A DNA stretch of 64,000 nt from Rhynchopus euleeides (taxonomy: Eukaryota; Euglenozoa; Diplonemea; Diplonemida; Diplonemidae): positions 2,265,501-2,329,500 of the forward strand of contig OY723239.1 of the NCBI GenBank assembly GCA_963210315.1. The letters run 5' to 3'. How positions within the stretch are numbered: the stretch's first letter is position 1; the number at the start of each line of letters is the position of its first letter. The position numbers and the translations under genes are program-made. Shown here one piece after another: positions 1-9,519 of this stretch. A model generated the notes under the pieces. The model searched no databases and had not been told where the DNA came from. It saw only the letters and a list, made by a program, of their open reading frames with translations.

Positions 1-1180
1 CCGACCCAACCCTCGGATCAGGGTTGGGGTTAACCCTATACCCTACCCTAACCCTAGGGTAGGGTCTAGGGTCAACCCTGACCCTAACCCTAGGGTTGGG
101 TCAAGGGTTAACCCTAACCCTAGGGTTGGGTAGGGTCTAGGGTTAACCCTGACCCTAACCCTAGGGTTGGGTAGGGTCCAGGGTTAACCCTAACCCTAAC
201 CCGAGGGTTGGGTAGGGTCTAGGGTCAACCCTGACCCTAACCCGAGGGTTGGGTAGGGTCTAGGGTTAACCCTAACCCTAACCCTAGGGTTGGGTCAAGG
301 GTTAACCCTAACCCTAACCCTAGGGTTAGGGTAGGGTCTAGGGTTAACCCTGACCCTAACCCTAGGGTTGGGTCAAGGGTTAACCCTAACCCTAACCCTA
401 GGGTTGGGTAGGGTCTAGGGTCAACCCTGACCCTAACCCTAGGGTTGGGTCAAGGGTTAACCCTAACCCTAACCCTAGGGTTGGGTAGGGTCTGGGGTCA
501 ACCCTGACCCTAACCCTAGGGTTGGGTCAAGGGTTAACCCTAACCCTAACCCTAGGGTTGGGTAGGGTCTGGGGTTAACCCTGACCCTAACCCTAGGGTT
601 GGGTCAAGGGTTTACCCTAACCCTAACCCTAGGGTTAGGGTAGGGTCTAGGGTTAACCCTGACCCTAACCCTAGGGTTGGGTAGGGTCTAGGGTCAACCC
701 TGACCCTAACCCGAGGGTTGGGTAGGGTCTAGGGTTAACCCTAACCCTAACCCTAGGGTTGGGTCAAGGGTTAACCCTAACCCTAACCCTAGGGTTGGGT
801 AGGGTCTGGGGTTAACCCTGACCCTAACCCTAGGGTTGGGTCAAGGGTTTACCCTAACCCTAACCCTAGGGTTAGGGTAGGGTCTAGGGTTAACCCTGAC
901 CCTAACCCTAGGGTTGGGTAGGGTCTAGGGTCAACCCTGACCCTAACCCGAGGGTTGGGTAGGGTCTAGGGTTAACCCTAACCCTAACCCTAGGGTTGGG
1001 TCAAGGGTTAACCCTAACCCTAACCCTAGGGTTAGGGTAGGGTCTAGGGTTAACCCTGACCCTTACCCTAGGGTTGGGTAGGGTCTGGGGTCAACCCTGA
1101 CCCTAACCCTTGGGTTGGGTTGGGTCTAGGATCAACCCTGGCCCTGACCCCTGGGTTGGGTAGGGTCGTGTTGGGTCGGG
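1..1180. repeat. Telomere-like satellite array, mixed strand
   Basis: The stretch is made almost only of CCCTAA and TAGGGT words. Two kinds of monomer alternate: about 41 bp (TAGGGTTGGGTAGGGTCTAG..., then AACCCTGACCC) and about 36 bp (GGGTCAAGGGTTAACCC...). Each monomer contains both the C-rich and the G-rich strand motif around a GGGTTAACCC-type centre, so it is close to self-complementary, unlike a simple one-strand telomere tract. Variants such as GGGTCA, ACCCGA and GGTCTGG are frequent. I read it as subtelomeric satellite derived from telomere repeat, at or near a chromosome end. No gene is present. Confidence 0.85.
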
Positions 1181-1293
1181 TTATGGGTACCCAACCCTCA
1201 CCCTAGGGTAGGGTTGGGTCGGGTTGTGGGTACCCCCGACGTGCTGTAGGGTAGGGTAGGGTATAGGGCCCCCCCCCCCCCTCCGGCCCAACG
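1181..1293. repeat. Degenerate edge of telomere-like satellite
   Basis: The telomere-like words decay here into longer variants (GGGTTGGGTCGGGTT, GGGTACCCAACC) and end in a C13 run. A short direct repeat, GGGTCGGGTTatGGGTACCC / GGGTCGGGTTgtGGGTACCC, lies at about 1173-1233. It is the boundary between the satellite and the 865-bp interspersed repeat. Confidence 0.6.
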
Positions 1294-2159
1294 CAGGCAT
1301 GTCGCTAAGCGTCGACCGTCGGCCCAGTGATTTTGGGTTTCCCCCCCCATAAAAAAGCGTCGACCCAGCGTCGACCCAGTGGACTGGGTTGACGCTTGGT
1401 CGAGGCTTGGAGCGTCGACCCAGTGGACCAACTGGGTTGCCATTCAAGCCTGGACCAAGCGTCAACCCATTTATTACACTAGGTCGACGCTAACCGAGCG
1501 TTGACCCGGTTCCACTGGGTCGACGCTCACCAAGCGTCGACCAAGCGTCAACCCACTTTCACTGGGTCGACGTCGAAGAGAGTATGGTTTTGCAGGAACA
1601 GATGATCACTACCGTGGCCTCCGGCGGCTGGGGGGCTCCGCCCCCCAGACCCCCCTGTGGCGTATGTCTCGTACTCAAGTCATTCGATTCCCACCGGGTC
1701 AGGGAATCCAACCACTCCAGTCGCCTCAGGGGGACGCAGCCAACTCACACAGAATCTGTACGCCCACAATGAACAGATGTTCACTACCGTGGCCTCCGGC
1801 GGCTGGGGGGCTCTGCCCCCCAGACCCCCCATCTCGCGTGCCCGTCTAATAACCAAGTCCTTGCGCTTTGACGGCCGTGGCATATCAGGGGGCAGCGTCG
1901 AAATCATGGTCCGAAAGCCATTTTTTGGTTTCCTCCGGCACCCGACGGCGCGAGCGGGAGAGGAACCACGGAAGGAACCCAGCGCCTCACACCGTGTCCA
2001 CCTAGTGGTCCACCGATGGGAAAATTTGGCAACAACACGAGCGCGCGCGAAGCGCGCGCGAGAAAAATTGACCCCTAGTGTTTTCCCCCCTGATCCCCCC
2101 CCAAAACAGGAGCGTCAACCCACCAAATCTCCAAAATCGAAAAGTTAGCGACAGGCCTG
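1294..2159 (+). repeat. 865-bp interspersed repeat B, copy 1
   Basis: This block recurs nearly unchanged at 32104-32967; both copies begin at CAGGCATGTCGCTAAGCG right after poly-C DNA and end at AGTTAGCGACAGGCCTG. The 5' third is an array of AAGCGTCGACCCA(GTGG) words in both orientations, which can fold back on itself. The middle holds two units of a hairpin-forming motif (CTGGGGGGC-TCC-GCCCCCCAG), and near the 3' end is a CG-alternating palindrome around 2040-2062. No protein is recognisable; the short ORFs are by-products of the hairpins. It could be a non-autonomous mobile element or a subtelomeric duplication unit; no terminal inverted repeat or target duplication was found. Confidence 0.8.
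1610..1656. repeat. REP-like hairpin unit
   Basis: First of a dispersed family: ACCGTGGCCTCCGGCGG followed by a perfect 9-bp stem, CTGGGGGGC/GCCCCCCAG, with a TCC loop. Other copies are near 1788-1832, 32415-32462, 32593-32640, 36158-36203, 43977-44021, 45617-45656 and 45777-45820. A truncated inverted copy is near 40597-40645. Confidence 0.8.
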
Positions 2160-2650
2160 GGCCCAACGTTAAGTCCGGCCCCAGAATTAGCCAGAGGCCT
2201 GCCCCCCCCCCCCCCCCCCCCCCTTGTTGTTCTACATCCTACTCTTTACCCCCCCCCCCTTGTTGTGAAAATCAAGTCACCCAGCACCTTCTTAGCTAGC
2301 AAGAAGGTTGGCATTGGGAGAAGGTGCTGGGCGACTTGCTTTTCCCTGCACTCTTGACAACCAAACACCCCCCCCCTTTCCCTCCTTCTGTTTCAATACC
2401 CTTTCCCTTTCAACCGACACGTGAATGCTCCGCGGCCCTGTTCATAGCTCCTCGATATTCTGCGATAGGTGACATTCTTCCCAGCCGCTACACAGGGCGA
2501 CCGGTGAAGAATGTCACCCCCAAGCGGAGGCCGAGGGGGGGTGACATTCTCTCGGGGTATCCGACGTACCAGTTACAAGCAACGAAGTAGCGAAGTCGCG
2601 AAGTAACGAAGGAAATCGTACGACTGAAGCTTTATAAGGATCACCTTCAT
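2160..2650. other. Low-complexity gene-free DNA with two hairpins
   Basis: Poly-C and CCTTGTTGT tracts come first, then a 20-bp imperfect inverted repeat (2273-2292 with 2319-2338, CACCCAGCACCTTCT/AGAAGGTGCTGGGCG) with a second stem in its loop. A perfect 13-bp inverted repeat follows, GGTGACATTCTTC/GAAGAATGTCACC, at 2468-2480 and 2506-2518. The GTGACATTCT motif recurs at 2540-2550 and near 31052 beside the hAT element, so these may be remains of MITE ends. No coding region is supported. Confidence 0.6.
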
Positions 2651-2790
2651 GCCGCTTCACAGGGGCTTACACAGCCTGTGACACAGGAGTGTGCGCTCAA
2701 CGAAAAGTAGCCCGGAACTGCCTTTTTTGCAGTTGCTGGACAGGTGTTTCTCTCCGCTTTTTAGTTCGGCGCAGGGTTTTACATAGCGTC
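2590..2790 (+). repeat. Dispersed repeat D, copy
   Basis: The segment contains TTCATGCCGCTTCACAGGGG, GTGCGCTCAACGAAAAGTAG and CCCGGAACTG followed by a T-rich tract and CAGTTGCTGGACAGG. Related copies lie at about 11045-11180, 40850-41010 and 53925-54088. At the last site a shorter paralogous locus near 11780 lacks it, which suggests an insertion of roughly 170 bp. No RNA polymerase III box pair is convincing. Confidence 0.6.
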
Positions 2791-2969
2791 TACGGTAGCG
2801 AAACTCTACCCGGAACGCAGGCGCAGGCAACATACTTGCTGGATTCTCTCTCCATCACCTCACCCGCATGGGCTGGACACAGGACGTACCGTAAACATTC
2901 TGGATTGAAAATGAGCTCACTTTGCTAAACTGGGCCCAACTCCTCGCACCCCCCCCCCCTTTTTTTTGT

Positions 2970-3235
2970 TTGGAGTTGTGTTAACAACGCAGGAAACTTT
3001 GCTATGCAGATCATGCAGGACACACCACACCCGCAGCAGGCGTGTGGGGTGTTCTCGCGATCGACGAATACCCGCTGGTTCTTCTCTCCCCTTTCTGATT
3101 TGCAGACACAAAGTTTTTTGAGAGTTGTGCAACAACGCAGGAAACTGTGCCAGTGCAGATCCTTGCAGAACTTCCCACACACTTCATGACAGGCGTGTGG
3201 GGTGTTCTCGCGATCGACGAGCAGTTTCATTTTTT
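2970..3235 (+). repeat. Dispersed repeat E, two adjacent copies
   Basis: Two tandem-like copies of a roughly 110-bp unit: GAGTTGTG..CAACAACGCAGGAAAC, then GCAGATC.TGCAG, then GGCGTGTGGGGTGTTCTCGC and GATCGACGA. Further copies are at 55015-55150 and 63599-63720. A diverged piece near 15795 keeps the GCGATCGAGGAGTACCCTTC part. The function is unknown. Confidence 0.6.
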
Positions 3236-3615
3236 CCGGTTTTACCGGTTCGTCCCCGAATGTCCCACGTGTCCACGCGTGCCTTAATGATACCTCTCTT
3301 TCTTCTTTCCCCCAGACCAGCAACATAGGCAGCTGCTGGTCTGGAGACCAGCAGAACCCCCCAAGCTCCATGCCTGGCTGGTTCGGCGTAGCCAACTGGG
3401 GAAATACAGCAGCAGTCTCTGGAGTCTTCATTTCAGATGATTTTTGCATTGATCGCTTCTGCTTTTTTTCTCGCTGGCGCTCGTGGTATCGGCTGGCAGT
3501 AAAAAACACACACAAAACCCCCCCCCCCCTCCCGCGTGTCGAGTGACCTTACCTGTCTGAAGTACAGAAAATGTGCCGGGTTGGGTGGAGCATACACACA
3601 CACACACACACAACC
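3236..3615. other. Gene-free spacer with hairpin and CA tract
   Basis: No ORF here looks real. A perfect 10-bp inverted repeat, CTGCTGGTCT/AGACCAGCAG with a 2-nt loop, sits at 3333-3354. A (CA)n microsatellite at 3594-3612 borders the first R repeat. Confidence 0.5.
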
Positions 3616-4764
3616 AAGCCCTCAAGACTCTTGGAGCGGCCTGACTATTTAGTGTCTTTGTCGCAGCAAGGGGGCAATATATACCGCCTTTTTATTGATT
3701 TCACGTGTCAGTGTTTGACTTTTTCGCAACTTCATTTCTTCCTTTTCTCCCTCTCCAACCCCACCCGTGACACCACCAGGGTTTAGCTAGCCCTGGTCCG
3801 ATTATCCCCGGTTCTTCGCTGAAGAGACGCGGCCGGGGGGAGGGGTACGAAGAGTACGCGTCGAAACCGGTGTCACGCCGTGTTGGGGAATCCTTCGGGA
3901 GTGCGATACTGAAGGGGAGGTGCTACTGCCCGTGCAGGGCGACACCGCCTTAAAACTTTATAACCACACACAAACCCTCTATTCCCCCAGGCCTGATGAG
4001 CAATCCCCCCTGCCTCATGTTGTGACTTCCTTTCTACCTTGCACAAAACATCCCATTTGCCCCTTTTCTTCCTTCGAAAGTGTTGTGACTTCCCCCCTAC
4101 CCCACCCCTCGGGAGTGCCACTCCTCTGGTGGTTAAAAGTGACCCGCCGTTGTGCCTTCGGCATCTGTTGCGTGTGCCGTCGTATTCTTCCTATGCACTA
4201 GTTATAGCTATCCGGGGGCGGTCTGCTGTCGCACCAGTGGGCTGCCCCACCTCTGCACCCTCGGTTTTTAAGATGTTCACCACAGCGGAGAATGATCCCC
4301 TTCTCTGTGGCGATCGAGCCAAGCTGGACGAGGTTCGCCTTCGGGCGAAGGTCATGTGGGCGGACAAAAGGTGCCTGCTCCTGAGACTCATCAGCAACCT
4401 GTTTCTTCCTTCAAGCCCCCAAGACTCTTGGAGCGGCCTGACTATTTAGTGTCTTTGTCGCAGCAAGGGGGCGATATATACCGCTTTTTTATTGATTTCA
4501 CGTGTCAGTGTTTGACTTTTTCGCAACTTCATTTCTTCCTTTTCTCCCTCTCCAACCCCACCCGTGACACCACCAGGGTTTAGCTAGCCCTGGTCCGATT
4601 ATCCCCGGTTCTTCGCTGAAGAGACGCGGCCGGGGGGAGGGGTACGAAGAGTACGCGTCGAAACCGGTGTCACGTCGTGTTGGGGAATCCTTCGGGAGTG
4701 CGATACTGAAGGGGAGGTGCTACTGCCCGTGCAGGGCGACACCGCCTTAAAACTTTATAACCAC
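3616..4764 (+). mobile_element. R-int-R element (TRIM-like), copy 1
   Basis: Two direct repeats of about 350 bp (R1 3616-3968, R2 4413-4764) flank a roughly 445-bp internal segment. R begins AAGCCC(T/C)(C/C)AAGACTC and ends TTAAAACTTTATAACC beside (CA)n. It contains TATATACC early on and a strongly folding core. The internal part carries a perfect TTCGCC-TTCG-GGCGAA hairpin near 4338 and no recognisable protein. The same R-int-R arrangement occurs at 4866-6018 and, inverted, at 19385-20535, so it behaves as a mobile unit. The layout resembles terminal-repeat retrotransposons in miniature, but primer-binding and polypurine sites were not recognised. It looks whole as a non-coding unit. Confidence 0.65.
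3759..3888 (+). ncRNA. Candidate structured RNA core of R repeat
   Basis: Pairings can be drawn directly. Closing stem GTGACACC (3767-3774) pairs with GGTGTCAC (3869-3876) and is extended by CCCCA/TGGGG. Hairpin CCAGGG/CCCTGG lies at 3776-3796. Stem CCCCGG/CCGGGG is near 3806-3838 with an inner CTTC-GCT-GAAG. A small GTAC/GTAC hairpin is near 3845-3857. The joining segments TCCGATTAT and CGTCGAAACC are conserved between copies. The layout is a multi-branched junction like a ribozyme or regulatory RNA, but it does not match the hammerhead core. Transcription is not shown. Confidence 0.4.
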
Positions 4765-4833
4765 ACACACACACACACACAACACAGGGTGGGCAATGAT
4801 CCGCGCAGGATCTCCCCACACAAAACGTGGTCA

Positions 4834-4865
<32 letters not shown>
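4765..4865. repeat. CA microsatellite spacer
   Basis: Two (CA)n tracts separate the tandem R-int-R copies. Between them is a short palindrome-like piece, GATCCGCGCAGGATC. Confidence 0.7.
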
Positions 4866-4867
<2 letters not shown>

Positions 4868-6018
4868 GCCCTCAAGACTCTTGAAGCGGCCTGACTCTTT
4901 AGTGTCTACGTCGCAGCAAGGGGGCGATATATACCACCCTTTTTATTGATTTCACGTGTCAGTGTTTGACTTTTTCGCAACTTCATTTCTTCCTTTTTCT
5001 CCCTCTCCGACCCCACCCGTGACACCACCAGGGTTTAGCTAGCCCTGGTCCGATTATCCCCGGTTCTTCGCTGAAGAGACGCGGCCGGGGGGAGGGGTAC
5101 GAAGAGCACGCGTCGAAACCGGTGTCACGTCGTGTTGGGGAATCCTTCGGGAGTGCGATACTGAAGGGGAGGTGCTACTGCCCGTGCAGGGCGACACCGC
5201 CTTAAAACTTTATAACCACACACAAACCCTCTATTCCCCCAGGCCTGATGAGCAATCCCCCCTTCCCCATGTTGTGATTTCCTTTCTACCTTGCACAAAA
5301 CATCCCATTTGCCCCTTTACTTCCTTCGAAAGTGTTGTGACTTCCCCCCTACCCCACCCCTCGGGAGTGCCACTCCTCTGGTGGTTAAAAGTGACCCGCC
5401 GTTGTGCCTTCGGCATCTGTTGCGTGTGCCGTCGTATTCTTCCTATGCACTAGTTATAGCTATCCGGGGGCGGTCTGCTGTCGCACCAGCGGGCTGCCCC
5501 ACCTCTGCACCCTCGGTTTTTAAGATGTTCACCACAGTGGAGAATGATCCCCTTCTCTGTGGCGATCGAGCCAAGCTGGACGAGGTTCGCCTTCGGGCGA
5601 AGGTCATGTGGGCGGACAAAAGGTGCCTGCTCCTGAGACTCATCAGCAACCTGCTTCTTCCTTCAAGCCCTCAAGACTCTTGAAGCGGCCTGACTCTTTA
5701 GTGTCTACGTCGCAGCAAGGGGGCGATATATACCACCCTTTTTATTGATTTCACGTGTCAGTGTTTGACTTTTTCGCAACTTCATTTCTTCCTTTTTCTC
5801 CCTCTCCGACCCCACCCGTGACACCACCAGGGTTTAGCTAGCCCTGGTCCGATTATCCCCGGTTCTTCGCTGAAGAGACGCGGCCGGGGGGAGGGGTACG
5901 AAGAGCACGCGTCGAAACCGGTGTCACGCCGTGTTGGGGAATCCTTCGGGAGTGCGATACTGAAGGGGAGGTGCTACTGCCCGTGCAGGGCGACACCGCC
6001 TTAAAACTTTGTAACCAC
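4866..6018 (+). mobile_element. R-int-R element (TRIM-like), copy 2
   Basis: R3 (4866-5219), internal segment and R4 (5665-6018) repeat the organisation of the copy at 3616-4764 in the same orientation, with few differences (TTGAAGCGG for TTGGAGCGG, CTCTTTAG for CTATTTAG). R3 and R4 resemble each other more than R1/R2, as expected if terminal repeats are equalised within one insertion. It is bordered on both sides by (CA)n tracts. It looks whole as a non-coding unit. Confidence 0.65.
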
Positions 6019-6189
6019 ACACACACACACATGTTCACACAACACAGAACAAACCGCACAAACGTATTCACACATCCGGCATCCTATGCGAATACCCGCC
6101 GCTCCCCGGGAGCTGTTGCGGGAACCATCTGCTCTTCCGGCCCACCGAGACTCTTGCCGTATTTTCTCTACCACACGGGGTGTGTTTTA

Positions 6190-6560
6190 CCAAAAATTTC
6201 TGTGCCTTTAGCTGGATCGTGCGGCCCCACTCACACCACTTCATCAGACCGGGGAGTGGTGCACACAAAGAGGGGGGTCTACGTTCCAACAAAACAACGT
6301 TTGGCAGTAATTGGTTTGTTGTCTCGTTTTTGCTGTCACTGTACGATCCAGCAGAGGCACCGATAGTTTTTTTGGGTGTGCGGAAGCGCCTCGCATCCAG
6401 GTGGCTATGTCATACTCTGGTTCAGTGGAGCCAACTCAGGAAGCTTTCCTGTGCCTTTAGCTGGATCGTGCGACCGGTGGATGCGGTCAACAGACAAAGT
6501 CTGCTTCTTTTCTTCCGTGTGGTGAGTGTAGCAACGTGTAGGAAAGTGATTTAGCAACCG
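6190..6560 (+). repeat. Dispersed repeat F, two pieces
   Basis: TCCTGTGCCTTTAGCTGGATC then GTGCGGCCCCACTC appears at about 6195-6240 and, shortened, at about 6448-6475. A third copy follows the SseB gene at 8588-8700. Each complete copy continues with CTTCATCAGRCCGG inside a small inverted repeat and GCGTTCCAAC / ACGTTCCAAC. No gene is visible between 6019 and 6809. Confidence 0.5.
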
Positions 6561-6809
6561 AAGCACGCATGACAGGGGACCCGGCCAGCCAGGGGTGTTG
6601 CACCGCAATCCTTATTCCAGTTGCACAGCCAAAACAATCGCACACACACACACGCTACACAACCAGGTCGGGTGGTGTCGCCGTGACGTTTTCACGGGGC
6701 TTGCGTGGACAGTACTCTCTGATCTCAGCACTGAGGCACACTGCGCCAACTCTGGTCTCAAGACACACACACACGCCACCCCTGTGGGGGTGGAGCTAGG
6801 CGAGACCAC

Positions 6810-7362
6810 ATGGCAGCCCGCCTGACCCGCCTGCTCTCAGCCCCCAAACCCGGGCTGCTTGGAGCAGCGATCGCAGCACGCTACCAGGCGAAGCAGGTCC
6901 ACCCCCAGCAGCAGCAGCAGCAGCCGCAAGATCAACCGCCCGCCCCCACCCCAGACCCGCTGCCCAGCTATGGCGACATCTACGGGGAGGGGTACCAATA
7001 CCAGCAGCACTACCCGCCTGAGGGCATGCAGCCAGTGGAGGAGGTGCTCGCGGAGTGGCTTGCGGTGCAGCAGGTGCACACAGAGAAGGTCAACCGCATG
7101 AAGTCATCCAGGGCCGAGCGCGCCGTGGCCAAAGAGGAGTTCCTGAAGGGGCTGGCGGCTGCGGCAGATGCCGAGGCGGAAGCTTGGGAGAAGCGGGGCG
7201 CTGAAGGCGGGGGGCAGGATCAGCAGCAGCAGCAGCCGCACTGGGGCACACCTGAAGAGCCCGCCATATTGCAGGGGGGCGGCAGCGGCAGCAGCAGCGC
7301 TGCCTGGGGAAGCCACGGCGCTGAGGCCTGGGGCGGTGCGGATCAGCAGCAGGGCTGGGGGG

Positions 7363-7406
<44 letters not shown>

Positions 7407-8537
7407 GCCTGGGTGGAGCCCGGCACACACCCCGATTCCAGCGGTGGGTGGTGGGCTGAAGGGCAGCAGCAGCACGATACCCACCACCACCCCCACCACC
7501 CCTCCTCCGGCGACCCCGCGCCGGTAGACCCGTTCCTGCTGCGCGCGAGTTTCTACTCCGAGCTGCTGCAGGCAGAGCTCCTCTTCTTCATCGACCCTGC
7601 TGATGCGGGCGCTGCCGCACCTCAGGCCGGCCCCCTCAACCCCCGCCCCCGCCGCCGCCGCCGCGGTGGCGGCGGTGGCGATAACAGCCCCTCCGACGGC
7701 GACCCCCGCGCCCCCTCGATGCGGCTGTTTCCCTTAGAGGGCGGGCGTGCCGCGCTCTGCCTTTTCACCTCGATGGAGCGGTGTGCCGAGTTCGCCCGGG
7801 TCACAGCGGAGGCGTCGTGCGATGAGATGGCGTCTGTTCACATCCTGAAGGGGAGTGGCGCTGCGGCGGGGTTGGGGGGTGATGCGGGGCCTCAGACACC
7901 CGAAAAGTTGGGAAATTTGGAAAAACCGTCAGATTCGGACAGCGGGGCGGGCGGCGGTGGTGGCGGTGGCGGCGATGCGGTGCCCATCTCCACTCCGCCT
8001 GGCATAGAGGTTGTCGGGGTGCAGGGGGCGGAGACGGTTCCGCTTCTCTCCGAGCTGCAGGGGGCGTGGATGGTGGGGAGGGAGTGTCTGGCAACCTGCC
8101 TATCGGACAGCCCTGCCGCGGAGTCGAAGGTTCACGTGGTGGTCAACCCCGCGTCTGCCCTGTCGGTCAGCCTCCCGCAGTCGCACATCCGCGAGATGCT
8201 GCAGGGCAACCCCTTCAACATCCTCAAGGCATCTGTCGAGCACGTCTTCGGGTGTTTTTTGGAGGAATACTGCCCAGAAGTCACCTCGGCGCATTCGCTG
8301 CTCCTGGAGTGCCACCCCGATACCCCGCCGGCAGAAGCCAGCACCGCGCCTCCCGCCGTCCTGCTCGTGCTGCAGAGTGGGGACATCAAGTCGACTCTCG
8401 AGACGCTCGCCTGGGGGAAGGAAGCCACCTCCGAGCTGGAGAGCGTGCTGACGGACTTCGCCTGCCTCCACATCCATACCCCAGAGGAGCTGCCGGCGCA
8501 TCTGCTGGAAGGGGTGGATCCGTTTATGACGAGGTGA
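6810..8537 (+). CDS. SseB-domain protein with polyQ and possible mitochondrial presequence
   Basis: The protein has 575 residues and starts at an ATG 24 bases after an in-frame-free leader. Residues 1-28 (MAARLTRLLSAPKPG...) are Arg/Ala/Leu-rich without acidic residues, like a mitochondrial targeting peptide. Residues 30-245 are low-complexity, with Gln runs (one of about 11 near 190-200) and Trp/Gly-rich stretches. The C-terminal part (about 250-570) has the layout of an SseB N-terminal domain: SFYSELLQAELLFFID, a Gly/Arg-rich insert, RAALCLFTSMERCAEFA and VVVNPASALSVSLP, then a predicted alpha/beta tail. SseB-like domains are known mainly from bacteria and scattered protists and have no agreed biochemical role. 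The intron-free reading frame is GC-rich throughout. Family assignment is fairly good; the organelle is an inference. Confidence 0.75.
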
Positions 8538-9519
8538 TGGGGGGGAGGGGGATAGGGTAAGGGGTTAGGCGCAGCCCAGCTGGGGAAGCTCTTTCCTGTG
8601 CCTTTTCTGAACTGGATCGTGCGGCCCCCACTCCTACCGCTTCATCAGGCCGGAGGGTGTGGTTGTGTCAAAGAGTGGGGGCTGCGTTCCAACAACGACG
8701 ACCTGTGTGGAGGGCGCTTCATCTGAGAGTTGAGGGTAGGGCAGCGTTCGGCATCCCGGTGCACACATGTCACTAGCAGGGCACTTGTTTGTACAAACAA
8801 GGGATGCAACTCCAAGTCTTTCGGTGGGCAGCGTTTAGCCTGAACAAGCTAGACCGTGTCCAGTGTCACACGCCTGAAGGGCGTGAATGTGCAGTGGCGC
8901 CGTGTTGAGTGGGTGTGTGAAAAAGTTCTATTCTGTGCTGCTGCTGCTGCAAAACCGATTCACATGCAGGGCCTGAGAGGGCACAGCGGTGTGAGTGTTG
9001 CATCAAGAACAGGGGTCAGGAGGGTGGAGTAGGATGGGGTGGGGGTGGTGGTGGTGCCCCTCGGGGTGCTGTGTGTGTGTGTGTGTGTGTGTGTGCGCTG
9101 CACTGCGTTGCTGCGGTAGATGTATGTGCCCAAAGTCGCCTTGGCACAGGCGAGTCTCAAGGAGAAGTGAACATGAAAACGGAGCGAGAAACAAAGCCGC
9201 CACACCCCCGTCTTATGCGGATGACCTACCCGCAGGTATATCCGATCATTCGCTCTGTGTGAATGTGTGTTGTCAAAACCCTGTCACTTTCAACATGTTT
9301 GCACATTCACACCCTCGCTCTAAATGATCGTGAGGTCCCATGGACCTAAGCACCACGCCGGTCGATCAGCCGGCAGTGCATCGCCCCGAGGCCCCCCCCC
9401 GCATACAACACACAGCACACTTTACGTCTCCCACCCCACCCACTCACCACCACCACCCTCGACAGGTACTTACCCGTGGGGTGTCGTTGTTGGTATATCT
9501 TTGCCCCCCACCCCCACCC
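8538..9519. other. Intergenic region with repeat F copy and TG tract
   Basis: This holds a repeat F copy (8588-8700), a (TG)n tract at 9069-9094 and, just before the next ATG, pyrimidine-rich DNA (TTTGCCCCCCACCCCCACCC). The pyrimidine tract suits an RNA-processing (splice acceptor) signal. No gene is supported. Confidence 0.5.

Noticed and set aside
1-1180. CRISPR-like array
   Set aside because: Units are telomere words with no spacers; eukaryotic subtelomere satellite explains them.
1584-2148. Small proteins in repeat B (TTVASGGWGAPPPRPP-type)
   Set aside because: They are translations of the hairpin units; all frames and both copies show the same artefact.
3759-3888. Hammerhead ribozyme in R repeats
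   Set aside because: The GAAA and three-stem layout looked promising, but the strand between stems reads TCCGATTAT, not CTGATGA, and no NUH cleavage triplet is placed correctly. Kept only as an unclassified fold.
4039-4449. 136-residue ORF in the R-int-R internal segment
   Set aside because: It runs into R, has no protein-like pattern, and the reverse strand is equally open.
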